From: a virus
Virus record (IMG/VR): IMGVR_UViG_3300025120_000034
Span: 1 to 64,000 of that record
DNA length: 64,000 bases
Strand: one strand, 5' to 3'
Under the pieces are notes generated by a model. It worked only from the letters and a program-made list of their open reading frames with translations. It was not told the origin of the DNA and ran no database searches. The translations under genes were made by a program, and so were the position numbers. Shown piece by piece: positions 41,821 through 52,248 of this stretch (positions are counted from its first letter, which is position 1; every line of letters begins with the position of its first letter).

Positions 41821-43566
41821 TTAATTGCTTTCGTCCTGAGGGTTCGGGAACAATTCATCAAGTTCCTTCTCAGACTTCGTCTTCTTAGCCTCCTCCTTCT
41901 TCCGAAGTTCAATATAGCGGACCGCTGATTCTTTTGCGTCATCAAGGAACTGAGCCCCACTTCTCTTGTTCTTTGAAGCTGCCTGAAATTGCTGGATGCT
42001 CGTCCTAATTTCCTCAAATGCGGGTTGACCTTTTTGAACGTATATTGATTTAAGAGGTGTACCATCTATAGATAGAATAGCATTTTCAAGAACTCCCGGA
42101 CCAGTGACAATATCAAATCCCTCTAGCTCTCCGGTGGTTGGGTTAAACGCTAGGTTTTCTACCTCTATCTTTATATCTCCATCCAACTCTCCAGTTACGT
42201 CTTTTACTTCCTTGCCCTGTTCGTCTAACGTAGACTTTACTACATCACCACTAATCGTAAACGCATATTTTCTAGTACCAACAGAAGCTTTTACTTTGGG
42301 CATGTCACCACTTATATTCTTATTTTCGTCACCATCGGTTATTGCGTAAGTGCCCTTCCCTTTGAATGCTTGAATAGGGGTGAAAGGTGAAGTAATGTTT
42401 TTTAAAGCTTCCTCATCGGCAAGACGCTCCTCATCTAGTAATCTCTTAGCCTCTCTGTCTGCAAGAATTCTGTCCTGCTCATCTTGAACTACGATTTGTT
42501 GGAACGCTCTGTTAGCTGTCTGCTCGGCGTACTCCTTGAAAGCTAGTCTTTTGTCGATTGCTTCACCGAACCCTACCTTTTTTAACTCGTCGTCTGTTAC
42601 ATCAAATACATACTCTCCATCAGTATTGATTCCACCAGCAGTCAGGGTTGAACCTGCTTTATCTCCGACAGGATATTGAGTGTCTAATAGCTCAGACTGG
42701 GTGTAGTATTTTTGTGCGTCTGCAAAGTCCGACTCAGTCAATTGAGTTTTACCGGGAGTACGTAATGTCTTCTGACCCACAGCTTGTATAGCTTCCATTA
42801 GCTCAGGCCCCCTTAAGCTTACCCTAGCCTTAAACTCTTTGTTAAATAAATCTATCGCTGCATTCATATCAACCCTACCTGTAGCAAACCCTGTTTCAGG
42901 GTCTCTACCTTGAAGGCTTTCTAACTTTGGCTGCAAAAGATTAGAGTATATATCATCTCCAACTTTCTCTGGCATATACTCAGTACCAGTCCAAAGCATC
43001 TTAGGAACATATACATCGTTAAGGTCACCGATATTACTTGATTGCCAAGGGACAAACTGATTGCCAACACCTACCATCAAGCTAGATGTTTCTTCATTCC
43101 AAATATAAGAAGCTTGATTGCTGTCCCTATACAAAGCTAAATTATCCTCAACACTTCCAGACATTCCGGGTATTTGCTGGTTCACTATGTTAACCATAGT
43201 CTGGCTATCCATTGCGCTTTTAGCAGATGCGACATTTTTAAACTCAGTAAACTCTCTCTTCAACTTAACGTAGTCATCCACGTCAGAAGACTTACCTGTC
43301 CTTTGAGCTGTGATAGCTGCTTCTTGATACTTCTCTAAAAGAATCTGAGCACCTGCTTGGTATTTCTCAGTTAGTCCTGCTGGAGATGATTCAGAAAGGG
43401 CTTTAGAAAAACCCATGTTTGCGTTTAACTGGGCCTTCCTTCTGCTATCTGCGTCAGCTAGGTCTTGCAGGTTATCAGCTATACGTTCACCAAAGGCGCG
43501 ACCCATTTCTGAATAGCTAACCTGAGCAGGCAAAAACCCTGTCTTAAATCTAGTTCCTTCGGCCAT
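41821..43566 (-). CDS. internal virion/ejection-type protein
   Basis: 581 aa, charged and helical in the N-terminal two thirds (FGERIADNLQDLADADSRRK, LTEKYQAGAQILLEKYQEAA). A more beta-rich part lies at ~400-500 (YAFTISGDVVKSTLDEQGKE), and the C-terminus is Lys/Glu-rich. It begins at the last base of the preceding gene. Position between the 312-aa protein and the giant polyvalent protein matches the ejection-protein cluster of podoviruses. No enzymatic motif was seen. Confidence 0.65.
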   Translation of the reverse strand: MAEGTRFKTGFLPAQVSYSEMGRAFGERIADNLQDLADADSRRKAQLNANMGFSKALSESSPAGLTEKYQAGAQILLEKYQEAAITAQRTGKSSDVDDYVKLKREFTEFKNVASAKSAMDSQTMVNIVNQQIPGMSGSVEDNLALYRDSNQASYIWNEETSSLMVGVGNQFVPWQSSNIGDLNDVYVPKMLWTGTEYMPEKVGDDIYSNLLQPKLESLQGRDPETGFATGRVDMNAAIDLFNKEFKARVSLRGPELMEAIQAVGQKTLRTPGKTQLTESDFADAQKYYTQSELLDTQYPVGDKAGSTLTAGGINTDGEYVFDVTDDELKKVGFGEAIDKRLAFKEYAEQTANRAFQQIVVQDEQDRILADREAKRLLDEERLADEEALKNITSPFTPIQAFKGKGTYAITDGDENKNISGDMPKVKASVGTRKYAFTISGDVVKSTLDEQGKEVKDVTGELDGDIKIEVENLAFNPTTGELEGFDIVTGPGVLENAILSIDGTPLKSIYVQKGQPAFEEIRTSIQQFQAASKNKRSGAQFLDDAKESAVRYIELRKKEEAKKTKSEKELDELFPNPQDESN

Positions 43567-44504
43567 TACTTATCTGCTTTTTCAAATCTTTTAACTAAGC
43601 TACCAACGAATTTGTGTAGCTCACCTTTACCACTGCCTACCAGTTGTTTTAATTTCTGTGCATCCTTGGGGGCAATAACATATTCGCCACCAGTAAGCGC
43701 AATCCCCATAGACTTACCGTCCTCATCAACCACGTACATTTCATTAGTGTCGTGATTAAATTCACCCGGAGTCTTTTGAACCTTTATGCCTTTTTTAGCA
43801 AAGCCTCCCCCACCAACGGGTTGTACTGGAGGAAGGAAATCACCTTCTTCGCCCGCGCCAGTCTCCAAATTTTTGAATTTGTTCTTGTTGCCGCCACCAT
43901 ACTTATTAGCAGCAGCAATTCCTAGTCCAACTGTAGCCAAGCCACCAACAGCACTAGCAATTCCGCCTGACATCTGTTGTCTTGCTTGGGCTAGCTGAGC
44001 TTCAGACAAAGCCTTTGCATCATACCCATACTCTAAGTCTCTATTTGAACGTGCTTCACGAAGACCAGTTTCTCTTTCTCTTGCGGTAGCAAGGTTAGTT
44101 AAGGCTTGAGTTTGAAGCTGTTGTTGATTCATCGCTTCCTGCCTTAGCTGACCCTGAGCTTGCTGCTGAGCTTGCATAACGGCACCAAGGCCTCTTGAGC
44201 CATACTGTTGTGCGGCTTGCGTAGTGGTGGCAAGAGAACGATTGATGTCTTCATTCCTCATCGATAGCAACCTCTGGTCATAAGCATTCTTAACAGCGTC
44301 GTAATACTCTGCGGGTGTAGATAAAGAGGGTTGGGAGGCTTTCAGGGACTCAAGATTCTGATTGGCTTTATCAAGAGCATCTTGACCTCTCTTCTTTCCT
44401 GCCGCCCCAGCAAATATATCTATCACCCCACCGACAGTTCCGCCGATAACCTGTGCTCCAACCCCAGCTAGTGACGCTGCTCCTTGTAAATCTAATTCAG
44501 CCAT
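43566..44504 (-). CDS. internal virion protein, Gln/Ala-rich
   Basis: 312 aa. The N-terminal part is Gly/Ala-rich (LAGVGAQVIGGTVGGVIDIF) and may insert in membranes. A long Gln/Ala/Arg helix follows (MQAQQQAQGQLRQEAMNQQQ), then a second GGIASAVGGLATVGLGIAAA stretch. A conserved-looking end is ALTGGEYVIAPKDAQKLKQL. Such layouts are typical of podovirus core proteins like P22 gp7/gp20. The ATG follows a promoter element by 4 nt. Confidence 0.65.
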   Translation of the reverse strand: MAELDLQGAASLAGVGAQVIGGTVGGVIDIFAGAAGKKRGQDALDKANQNLESLKASQPSLSTPAEYYDAVKNAYDQRLLSMRNEDINRSLATTTQAAQQYGSRGLGAVMQAQQQAQGQLRQEAMNQQQLQTQALTNLATARERETGLREARSNRDLEYGYDAKALSEAQLAQARQQMSGGIASAVGGLATVGLGIAAANKYGGGNKNKFKNLETGAGEEGDFLPPVQPVGGGGFAKKGIKVQKTPGEFNHDTNEMYVVDEDGKSMGIALTGGEYVIAPKDAQKLKQLVGSGKGELHKFVGSLVKRFEKADK

Positions 44505-44508
44505 ATTG

Positions 44509-44516
44509 CAAATTTA
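44509..44516 (-). promoter_or_regulatory. TAnnTTTG element 4 nt before ATG (leaderless type)
   Basis: Minus-strand TAAATTTG, CAAT, ATG at 44504. It overlaps the end of the 1754-aa gene. Confidence 0.5.
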
Positions 44517-47500
44517 GTTTGTTTCTGAGTTATCTAGTGCTGAGGGTGTATATATTGCATTGACAGCATATAGTTCTTTCTCAGCTGTGTTGTCGTTTGT
44601 CAGTTTGAATTTCGCGTAGTAATCTCTCATCTGCTCACCGTTAATTACGTCTGACGATACAGCAACAAGAGTATTACCAATCTGTCCAGTAGCCGCCCCA
44701 GAAAACCGTAATTTATTTCTGCCTAAAACAGCAGTAATTGTCAACCCTAAATCTTGCTCGCCGCTTCCTGATATAACTTTTACCGAATCACCAATCCCGA
44801 ACGGTAGGTTACTTACCCTCCCTGTAAAGGTCACATCTAAAGAATTTCCAGAAAGAGCCGACACCTCGCCCAACACAACCCTTTCTGTGCCTACGGAATC
44901 ATTAGAATCCGCTGCAACATCGTTAGGAATGTTAGTGTAGTAAATACCCTCCTTCTCCTCATACATAGCCTCTGGAATTGAGGTGGTTTGATTGCTGTTG
45001 GTTACAACACCAGCCCAAGTATCATTACCCTCAAGGCTTATTGCGTTGTAAACTTTTACAGAAGATGGGTTTTTCTTAGAAACGATTTCAATCTCTGAGT
45101 TCTTCTGAGCACCGTAGAAATTATTTCTAGTCTCATTAACATTATGTCTGTAAATCTGACCAGCTTCAAATGAAAAGAATCTATTATGAAGAGAGGAATA
45201 CAGCTCTGGATTAAACGAATAAAAGCTTAACCAGAAGTTTTTATCTGTGCTGTAGGCCAAGGTCTTACCGTCATCGTCAACACCATCTGTAATCGTAATA
45301 GTTTTAGATACGTCAGAGGAGGCTCCTTTTTCTATTATGGTGGTAGAGAAGATTATACTCCCATCAGCCATATTCATTTTAGCCACACCTCGGTACTTAC
45401 CGTCTGATGTAATTACATCTGCTTTAAAATCTGAAGTGCTCGCACTTTTATCAGGACTAACAAAAGACGAACCTCTTTCGGTTAGCTTGTCAATAACCAC
45501 TAGAGCATCACCAACAGAGTCCCATTCAGGAAGAAATGATACTGGAGTTATGTTTGTGTCGTCCCACTTAATTGGGTCGGTTGACCAAGAAAGCATATTA
45601 GAACCACCGACAACGGGCTTTATCTTACCCACAGCACCAGTAACCCTAGCATTAGCTGGAGGTTTAGGAACGTTTCCAACATTTAAAGTACCAAGAGTAA
45701 TATCATTTACGTCTTGACCTTCGACAGTAACTATAAACTCATCATTTTCTGGGTCAATTCCACACGGAATCCTTGGGATAGAATCCCTGAGCAATAGGTC
45801 GGCAAATAAGCTTCCAAAGAACGCAGACATTTTAACCTCGCTTATGGGTTGAATACCCTTAGACGACAAGGAGAAAACCTTACCAGCATCCATGTCGCAA
45901 AAGTATGTTACTCCAAACCTGTCTACCACAGACTCAGGATTTAATCCCGGACCAAAAGTTCCTGCAAAGTAAGTTTCAGTTCCTAATACGTTAGTGCTAG
46001 TTACCAGCATGCCATCTTTCCCTGCCGATTGAATAAGCGTCCTATCTATTGGTGTACTGCTAATCTTTTTTTCCTGCATAACAAGAAGTGATTCACCCTT
46101 GTCAATTATGGAACACACAGGACCGTTGATTGAGTTGTAATCTTTATAGGAAAACAAAAGAGGGTTAAATGTGGAAAGATTCAATACGTTAGAGTCCGAT
46201 ACAAAAGGTGCGCTATATGTGATGGCTGTCGCCCTGCGTATTTCTTCTTGGTCTGGCGTTTCTATAAATGGCCTGCCAATCGATATGGCTTTTGAATCGA
46301 AGTAGTCGCTAACGGACTCGTCCTCTATGACAAATTTCCTGTAAAGCTGATTGTCAGGTATGGTCGGGTCGTATTTAAAAACAATAGTTTGACCACTGGG
46401 TGTATAGTCAGTCTTGGAGTTTCCTAATTGCTCTCTTATTCTTAAGTACATATCACCCTTAGTGAGCGTCACCACGCCTTTATGAAGGCTGTTCGGGCTT
46501 CCCACGGCGTTATCTACGACACACGGGAATATAGCTCCGTCTGACACGTTTGATGTGGTGAACGGCTGTCCTGAGTATACGGTATAGGTATACACCCCAT
46601 TAGAGTTTGGTACTATACCTTCTATGAAAACATGCTCCCCAGAACCTGCACCTATTATAAGCTTATCCCCTAAATACAACCTTGTAGTGGATGTGAAAAT
46701 AGTAGGGCTTAATACCTGAATAGTAACCGCAGGGCTTACTGAATTCGAGCGGTCACCCGCATGAGTTCTTACACCGCCAACCTCCAAAATATCATACTGC
46801 TTTTCAATCTCGTAGTAAACCCTAGACTCTTCCTCAACGCCTCTCTTAGGTCTACATATCTCCACTAAACAGTTTTGGGAGAAGAAGTCCTTTCCTACTA
46901 AGATGTCTCCTCTCTTAAAGTTAGAAATATTATTATCCCTAATCGTCAAATACCAGCCAGTCCTTCTGTAGTTAGTCTCGTCTTCATCTGGGGAGTTTTG
47001 AGAAAGCCTTATAGGGTTCTCGTCATTGTCAGTATAGAACTTATATGAGGTTATTTTAAACTCGTGAAGAGGTCTCTGTATATTACCTTCCGAATCTTCG
47101 TACTGAAGAATTCTCAGTATATCACCCTCATTATACTCGTAAGATTTACTAGCCCCCTTGAAGTCCTTATAAGAGTTAGACTTTCCCTCTAGCCCACGAA
47201 GAGAAATAAAGATTTGACCGTTAACACCCCCCTCCAGACCAGATAATACGGGCCTAGTTTTTACACCGTCATTAGAACGGATGTCTGTGAATGTTGTTTG
47301 CTTTCCCGTTGCGGCCTCGTTAACCAAGACCTGAAGAACCTCACTATAGGATGTGTTTTTAGAGTAGACGGGGGCCCATTTAGTTGCCCAACTTGGAGGC
47401 TCGTGTAATAATCTGAAGTCTATTTCTGTTCTACCATTATTACCTCCCGGTCTTTGCCCGAAATGCTTTACGCTTTTTTCCTCTAAGGGCTGTACGCCAG

Positions 47501-49778
47501 ACGGTCTGTTTCTGTGGTCGTAATAAACGATACCAAAATCATGTGTAGCCCCAGCCTTAAAAGAAGTAACTGCTTCTCCATCCTGAGTAAAAATAGATAT
47601 GTCGCCAGAGATAAAGTTATATTCTTCCCAATGACTTCTCAATGCACCTGAACCTACACTATAATCACGAACAGTATATCCTGCTCCATTCTCCTGAGAA
47701 CCTATACTTAATGATACTTTATCAGAAGTAAATAAATTCATCTGATGGTTGTACCCACTTCCTTGGAAAATTGACCCGTTATTCGCTCCTACTCCATAGT
47801 AAAGATTCGCTGCAAGCTGAGCGTCGGTTCCGCCAACAAAATCATTTGTCACCGTAGTAGGTCCTACAGTGGTTGGTGCTAAGGCATAGTCGGTATCAAG
47901 GCTTATGTCGATACAACGAACCATGCATGTTACTTTTTGAGATTGTTGGTCGTATGTAGCACTGTGAACCTTAAACTCACCAAAGCCTGACATCCAAGCT
48001 AGGAGACAATCGGCTTCTTGGGTGGTGGGCTGAATGCTGGGGAAACCAGCAGATGTCCCAGAGAAAAATGCAGTTGCGCCAATCAGGTTTTGGTTCGGTC
48101 CTTCGGTTGAAGGGGTGAGACCTACCGTTGAGGATTCTAATTCATTAACTATAGCGGATGAAATAAATTCTCCAAAAGAATTAACGTCTTGAAAGTCTTG
48201 GCCTTGCGATGTCAAATTAAATTGCAAGGGATTCTGAAACTTAAGATTGCCTATCCCAGACTGAATACTATCGGGGTTCAGTATAGTTACATTTTGACTG
48301 TGGATTTCCTCTCCGTCGTCGGCGTATGTAGTAGCCAACACACTGAATTGTGTGTTACTTGCGTTGCTATCTAAATCAGGGGAAATTCCAAACCTATCGC
48401 AAGACAAATTAAAGTTCATATTTATCTGCGAATCCGAAGCGTCAAATCCCTGTGAGGGGAAGTCAGATAAATCAATCTGAAAACTTATTCCGTTTGTAGT
48501 GGAATCCCCGTACCTAGCAAAGGTTAGTGACGGAGACAAACTCAGCCATTCTCCAGATGCATAAAAAGCATTCGTAGAGGTGCCTCCATAAATAGCTCTC
48601 CAAGAACTCTGAAACTGGTCTGATGCATAGGAGCCTACTCCAAGAGTTTCGGTAACGACACCGTTTGTACCGCCAACAACATCAATATTTATAGAAGAAG
48701 ATGTTTCTATGTCGGGGTGATATACAGGGTATGAAAACACATCTGGCTGGGGTAGATTATCAAACCCTTCTAAATAGTTACCGTAAAACAGTCTGCTATT
48801 CGAAATAGCCTGTGCGGAAGCTACCCTAGGGACAGCGTCGTGAGTTCTATTAACCTCTTCAGAGGAGACGTAGCTGTATATCTTGTCGTTTCTGAACGTA
48901 AATGTTTGCTCGGTTTGCTGCGGGTCATTACTAAGTTCCTTGACTTTGAAGAATGCTCCGTCGTTATTTCGCCTAGCGAACACCCTAATCTTATCTACTG
49001 GGCCATCAGAATTTGAAACTGTTACAGCTAATTCATTGTTAAACGCACTAGCAAACTGAATAGAGGTTGAGTTAAACGCTAAGTTTGTGGGGCTCACGGC
49101 TAAAGGCGAGTAAGCGGAAATTGCACTTACCTCACCGTCATCATATATGTATTGATAGGCAAACTGAAAGCAATTATCCCTGAGGTTATTCTGCCCCACA
49201 GATTCGTTAGTTCCAAACTTAAAAGTAGGGACCGATTGAGGCGGTGGTTTACAAACAGTAAAGAATTTTTCCTTCTGTATGGATGTCCCTGAAGTCAAGT
49301 TCGGTCCATACCCGTTGTATAAAAGTCTAGTTGCGTTTATTTTTCTCGGCTCGTTTCTGTTGTCCGTGAAGTATAGTAGGTGTTCTTCAAATTGATTTAT
49401 AATAACATCAGCTTTAATAAAACCGTCTCTACTAAAATTAAGAACGGGGTCTTGATAAAGTTTAATGTACTTGTCATCTATGAAGTCATACTTATATATA
49501 CCGTGATTTAGATTTGAGTTGTAAACAAAGAAATAAATACACTTTCCAGATTCGCACGTTACCGCACCTACTGCTCTATTAGTCCCTGAGGGGATAGCAT
49601 CATCGGTTGTAACCGGGTTTACAATAGTGTTTCCCTTTATATTTCTAACTATTCCTTGGTCACTTCCATCGTCAGGAGAGATTCGGATGTTAAGAGCATC
49701 GGTCATCTCGAAAGGCTTAACCAACCTCTCGTCCTCATCCTTGTTCAGATACTGGGGTACAAGCTTGTCAATAGCCAT
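44514..49778 (-). CDS. crAss-like tail stabilisation/muzzle-type protein
   Basis: 1754 aa, mostly beta. The N-terminus AIDKLVPQYLNKDEDERLVK, followed by FEMTDALNIRIS, resembles the large 'stabilisation' protein found after the ring proteins in crAss-like and related Bacteroidetes podoviruses. The body has repeated domain-like stretches (VDKIRVFARRNNDGAFFKVK, GQIFISLRGLEGKSNSYKDF, YFCDMDAGKVFSLSSKGIQP). It starts at the last base of the ring-like gene. It likely forms the distal tail or its plug. Resemblance is from memory of the family, not a search. Confidence 0.72.
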   Translation of the reverse strand: MAIDKLVPQYLNKDEDERLVKPFEMTDALNIRISPDDGSDQGIVRNIKGNTIVNPVTTDDAIPSGTNRAVGAVTCESGKCIYFFVYNSNLNHGIYKYDFIDDKYIKLYQDPVLNFSRDGFIKADVIINQFEEHLLYFTDNRNEPRKINATRLLYNGYGPNLTSGTSIQKEKFFTVCKPPPQSVPTFKFGTNESVGQNNLRDNCFQFAYQYIYDDGEVSAISAYSPLAVSPTNLAFNSTSIQFASAFNNELAVTVSNSDGPVDKIRVFARRNNDGAFFKVKELSNDPQQTEQTFTFRNDKIYSYVSSEEVNRTHDAVPRVASAQAISNSRLFYGNYLEGFDNLPQPDVFSYPVYHPDIETSSSINIDVVGGTNGVVTETLGVGSYASDQFQSSWRAIYGGTSTNAFYASGEWLSLSPSLTFARYGDSTTNGISFQIDLSDFPSQGFDASDSQINMNFNLSCDRFGISPDLDSNASNTQFSVLATTYADDGEEIHSQNVTILNPDSIQSGIGNLKFQNPLQFNLTSQGQDFQDVNSFGEFISSAIVNELESSTVGLTPSTEGPNQNLIGATAFFSGTSAGFPSIQPTTQEADCLLAWMSGFGEFKVHSATYDQQSQKVTCMVRCIDISLDTDYALAPTTVGPTTVTNDFVGGTDAQLAANLYYGVGANNGSIFQGSGYNHQMNLFTSDKVSLSIGSQENGAGYTVRDYSVGSGALRSHWEEYNFISGDISIFTQDGEAVTSFKAGATHDFGIVYYDHRNRPSGVQPLEEKSVKHFGQRPGGNNGRTEIDFRLLHEPPSWATKWAPVYSKNTSYSEVLQVLVNEAATGKQTTFTDIRSNDGVKTRPVLSGLEGGVNGQIFISLRGLEGKSNSYKDFKGASKSYEYNEGDILRILQYEDSEGNIQRPLHEFKITSYKFYTDNDENPIRLSQNSPDEDETNYRRTGWYLTIRDNNISNFKRGDILVGKDFFSQNCLVEICRPKRGVEEESRVYYEIEKQYDILEVGGVRTHAGDRSNSVSPAVTIQVLSPTIFTSTTRLYLGDKLIIGAGSGEHVFIEGIVPNSNGVYTYTVYSGQPFTTSNVSDGAIFPCVVDNAVGSPNSLHKGVVTLTKGDMYLRIREQLGNSKTDYTPSGQTIVFKYDPTIPDNQLYRKFVIEDESVSDYFDSKAISIGRPFIETPDQEEIRRATAITYSAPFVSDSNVLNLSTFNPLLFSYKDYNSINGPVCSIIDKGESLLVMQEKKISSTPIDRTLIQSAGKDGMLVTSTNVLGTETYFAGTFGPGLNPESVVDRFGVTYFCDMDAGKVFSLSSKGIQPISEVKMSAFFGSLFADLLLRDSIPRIPCGIDPENDEFIVTVEGQDVNDITLGTLNVGNVPKPPANARVTGAVGKIKPVVGGSNMLSWSTDPIKWDDTNITPVSFLPEWDSVGDALVVIDKLTERGSSFVSPDKSASTSDFKADVITSDGKYRGVAKMNMADGSIIFSTTIIEKGASSDVSKTITITDGVDDDGKTLAYSTDKNFWLSFYSFNPELYSSLHNRFFSFEAGQIYRHNVNETRNNFYGAQKNSEIEIVSKKNPSSVKVYNAISLEGNDTWAGVVTNSNQTTSIPEAMYEEKEGIYYTNIPNDVAADSNDSVGTERVVLGEVSALSGNSLDVTFTGRVSNLPFGIGDSVKVISGSGEQDLGLTITAVLGRNKLRFSGAATGQIGNTLVAVSSDVINGEQMRDYYAKFKLTNDNTAEKELYAVNAIYTPSALDNSETN

Positions 49779-50581
49779 TAATACTTAGGTGCTTGTTTGA
49801 AGTTCTTTCTAATTGTCTTGAGTGCCTCTTCACCGCTAAACGCCTTAAGCCTTGCGTTAGCCTTGCGTCTCTCGTTGTAGTATTCCTGACGAGCTCTACC
49901 CTTCTCTCCGAGTGGGACACTTCCCTTCCTTTCTACAAGCTTGTAGTAGATGTAAGAACGTAACGCCTCTTCTGCTTCAACATGCACTGTCGGGTTAACC
50001 GAGCGAGCCTCGTCAGCTATGTACTCAATTACAACCTCAGAGAAAGTACCGCCAGAAACTTCAATCCTGTTCTGGTCTTCGTTGAGTCGATACTGCCCAC
50101 TATAAAAACCTCCGCCTAATCCATACAGCTGACCAACTCCACCCTGAAAAATGTAATTACTAAACGTCATAAAGTCGTCCTCGCTAAACAAGCTTCCAGT
50201 TGAACCCGTCTTTGAGTCAACCCTATCAGCAATCCCATCACCATCAGAGTCGATGATGTTACCAGACGAATCAGTAGAATACTTCTGAGAGTAGTTAATG
50301 TTTTTGTTCTCACCAAACACACTAACCAATCCATCATTACCCACGATACCTATCTTAATCAATGAGACGAAATCATCAGGGAGAGTAACTGTATCGTTAG
50401 AGTTCTTGGTTAGTTTAATTGACCTTACCCTCTTAAGCATGTCAAAGCCCATCTCCCGGATTCCCCTGAGTGCAACGTTTTTAATAACAACGTCAGAAAC
50501 ATTGTTTACGTAATCATCTGAATCGAGCGTCAGTACAAAGTCATTGACTACCTGCTCTACTGTAACTAAGTTCCTTGCCAT
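49778..50581 (-). CDS. ring-like head-tail connector protein
   Basis: 267 aa. Contains VVNDFVLTLDSDDYVNNVSD, VALRGIREMGFDMLKRVRSI and LPDDFVSLIKIGIVGNDGLV, a pattern seen in crAss-like ring/connector proteins downstream of the capsid. A short Asp-rich stretch DSDGDGIADRVDSKTG (around residue 110-125) looks like a calcium-binding thrombospondin type 3 loop. The end is helical and basic. Start overlaps by position with the following genes' continuous operon. Confidence 0.65.
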   Translation of the reverse strand: MARNLVTVEQVVNDFVLTLDSDDYVNNVSDVVIKNVALRGIREMGFDMLKRVRSIKLTKNSNDTVTLPDDFVSLIKIGIVGNDGLVSVFGENKNINYSQKYSTDSSGNIIDSDGDGIADRVDSKTGSTGSLFSEDDFMTFSNYIFQGGVGQLYGLGGGFYSGQYRLNEDQNRIEVSGGTFSEVVIEYIADEARSVNPTVHVEAEEALRSYIYYKLVERKGSVPLGEKGRARQEYYNERRKANARLKAFSGEEALKTIRKNFKQAPKY

Positions 50582-50584
50582 CTA

Positions 50585-51322
50585 TCAACGCTTTTGTTTC
50601 TGTCCTTCTGCGTAGTTGTAGATGCTGGCATCACGCAGGTTAACACCAATGAGTCTAGCCATCTCCTCAACAAGCTCTGGTATATAGTGCTCAGGCAACT
50701 CAAAGTCAACACTAGTGGAAGCTGTGTACACCTCCTTGTTATTGGTTACAGTGAAACCAAACTTAGGCATTGAAGCTGTCCTCGCCCCCGTTGTGGCTAA
50801 CAGTCCTTCTGGCTGCTTATAATACCTTACACTAATCTTCTTAATGCTGTCAGGGAATACCATGACCTCATCATCTAAGAAAGCTACAGGCGAGTCTTCA
50901 GTTGGTTTACTGAGATTACTATTAAGCACATACTCAAGCTTTTCTTCATCATACTCTACTGGAATTGTTACAGAGCTACTTACATCCATTAGGATGCTTC
51001 CAAACGTTTTAACTGTAATAATCCTAGATAGGTCATCTGGCTTTGCAAAGTGAGAACCCACGGTTCTTGTGATTGCTCCTGATGTTTTTGAAAATAATGA
51101 CAGGTCTTCCTTGACTTGTTTGCCAAGTGACTTATCTCTGCCGGGGTCGATACCCCTACGTCTCATTGCTTCTGCATTACCCAACTTATTAAATATGTTG
51201 TTAAACACATTCGTTTGGGCTATAGGTGCAAACGCATTGAATTGACTAGGTGTAACAAACCCTCGCTGGTCTTTGTTTGCGATATCTTTCAGTGCATTGT
51301 AAACTTCTCTAACGCTTGCCAT
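50585..51322 (-). CDS. ring-like head-tail connector protein
   Basis: 245 aa. The N-terminus VREVYNALKDIANKDQRGFV, then TPSQFNAFAPIAQTNVFNNI, matches the second small connector of crAss-like tails in look. The middle is beta-rich (VPVEYDEEKLEYVLN-like segment, SIKKISVRYYKQPEG) and the end is helical (HYIPELVEEMARLIGVNLRD). It follows a terminator and its own promoter, so it starts a new transcript for the tail genes. Confidence 0.65.
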   Translation of the reverse strand: MASVREVYNALKDIANKDQRGFVTPSQFNAFAPIAQTNVFNNIFNKLGNAEAMRRRGIDPGRDKSLGKQVKEDLSLFSKTSGAITRTVGSHFAKPDDLSRIITVKTFGSILMDVSSSVTIPVEYDEEKLEYVLNSNLSKPTEDSPVAFLDDEVMVFPDSIKKISVRYYKQPEGLLATTGARTASMPKFGFTVTNNKEVYTASTSVDFELPEHYIPELVEEMARLIGVNLRDASIYNYAEGQKQKR

Positions 51323-51341
51323 AGTTGAGGGGAATCTCCAG

Positions 51342-51349
51342 CAAATATA
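51342..51349 (-). promoter_or_regulatory. promoter -7 element for tail operon
   Basis: Minus-strand TATATTTG, 19 nt before the ATG at 51322 and just after the U-tract of the terminator that ends the capsid transcript. Confidence 0.55.
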
Positions 51350-51380
51350 CAGAAAAAGAAAGGGGGCTAATGCCCCCCTT
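51350..51380 (-). terminator. rho-independent terminator after the capsid operon
   Basis: On the minus strand GGGGGC-ATTA-GCCCCC is followed by TTTCTTTTTC: perfect 6-bp GC stem, tetraloop and U-rich tail. It lies 23 nt after the stop of the 274-aa gene and separates the capsid genes from the tail genes. Confidence 0.8.
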
Positions 51381-51402
51381 CGTCTGATGAGAATACCGAT
51401 GA

Positions 51403-52218
51403 TTAAGCAAGTGCCTCAAGCTGGCGTTCCAGCTCCGACAGGACAGAAGCTCCCTTATCAGTCATTACAAATCTAGTCATTACCTCGATAATATCCTGAC
51501 CTAATGGTACAGAAACAATCATCTTTCCTGTGTCAAACCAAACACAAGCTCCGTTTCTTTCCTCAATTATTTGGAAATCAATGGATTGAGCTACGGTTGA
51601 GCGAGCGTTAACCATCGGACTATCAATCGTAGACATAAAATCGTCTGGCTTATTCTTTGCGTATTTAATCAAGGCATGCTTTATCGATAAGTCCTTTTGA
51701 TTGGTGTTGATGTTAAGTGCCATAGCCACTGGTAACAACTCATCAATCGGTCTGTTCTTGATAATAGAAATAGCATCGCTGACCTTGAACTCCTCCTCTA
51801 CGTCAACCTCTACATTCTCATCTTTCTGAACCAGCTTGAATATATTACCGCCATTCTTTACGTTTCCCGGATGCGTGTCCATAAACGCCCTGAGGTTAGG
51901 TTGGGTGGGTGGTACTGTCAAATACTTTTTATCAAAAAACAAGGGTTCTATTAGAGCCCCTTCTGACTGTTCGTCGATGTAGATAGACTTCTCCATAGGC
52001 GCATACCTAATACCCCTTACTGAATTAGACGGCTCATCATACACCTGAATGTTTTTAGTGGGTAGCCTTCTCATGAAGTTACTTCCGTCAATACATTCAT
52101 AGAGCCTAGCTTGTTTGGCTAAGTCTGGAATTTCTCTCCTGATAATAGGAGATTTTTTGCGAGCTGTTGCAGGTTCTTGTTTAGGCGGTCTGCCCCCGCG
52201 CTTCTTAGTCTGTTCCAT
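51403..52218 (-). CDS. capsid-adjacent protein with basic AT-hook-like N-terminus
   Basis: 271 aa from MEQTKKRGGRPPK; an ATG three codons earlier (52227) is also possible. GGRPPK resembles an AT-hook minor-groove binder. Later parts: ARLYECIDGSNFMRRLPTKN, SIYIDEQSEGALIEPLFFD, and a helical end MTDKGASVLSELERQLEALA. Located directly after the capsid gene and before a strong terminator, it is likely made in large amount. It may be a virion DNA-associated or head protein. Confidence 0.6.
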   Translation of the reverse strand: MEQTKKRGGRPPKQEPATARKKSPIIRREIPDLAKQARLYECIDGSNFMRRLPTKNIQVYDEPSNSVRGIRYAPMEKSIYIDEQSEGALIEPLFFDKKYLTVPPTQPNLRAFMDTHPGNVKNGGNIFKLVQKDENVEVDVEEEFKVSDAISIIKNRPIDELLPVAMALNINTNQKDLSIKHALIKYAKNKPDDFMSTIDSPMVNARSTVAQSIDFQIIEERNGACVWFDTGKMIVSVPLGQDIIEVMTRFVMTDKGASVLSELERQLEALA

Positions 52219-52248
52219 TTTATACAATTTAAATTAGGAGATAATGAA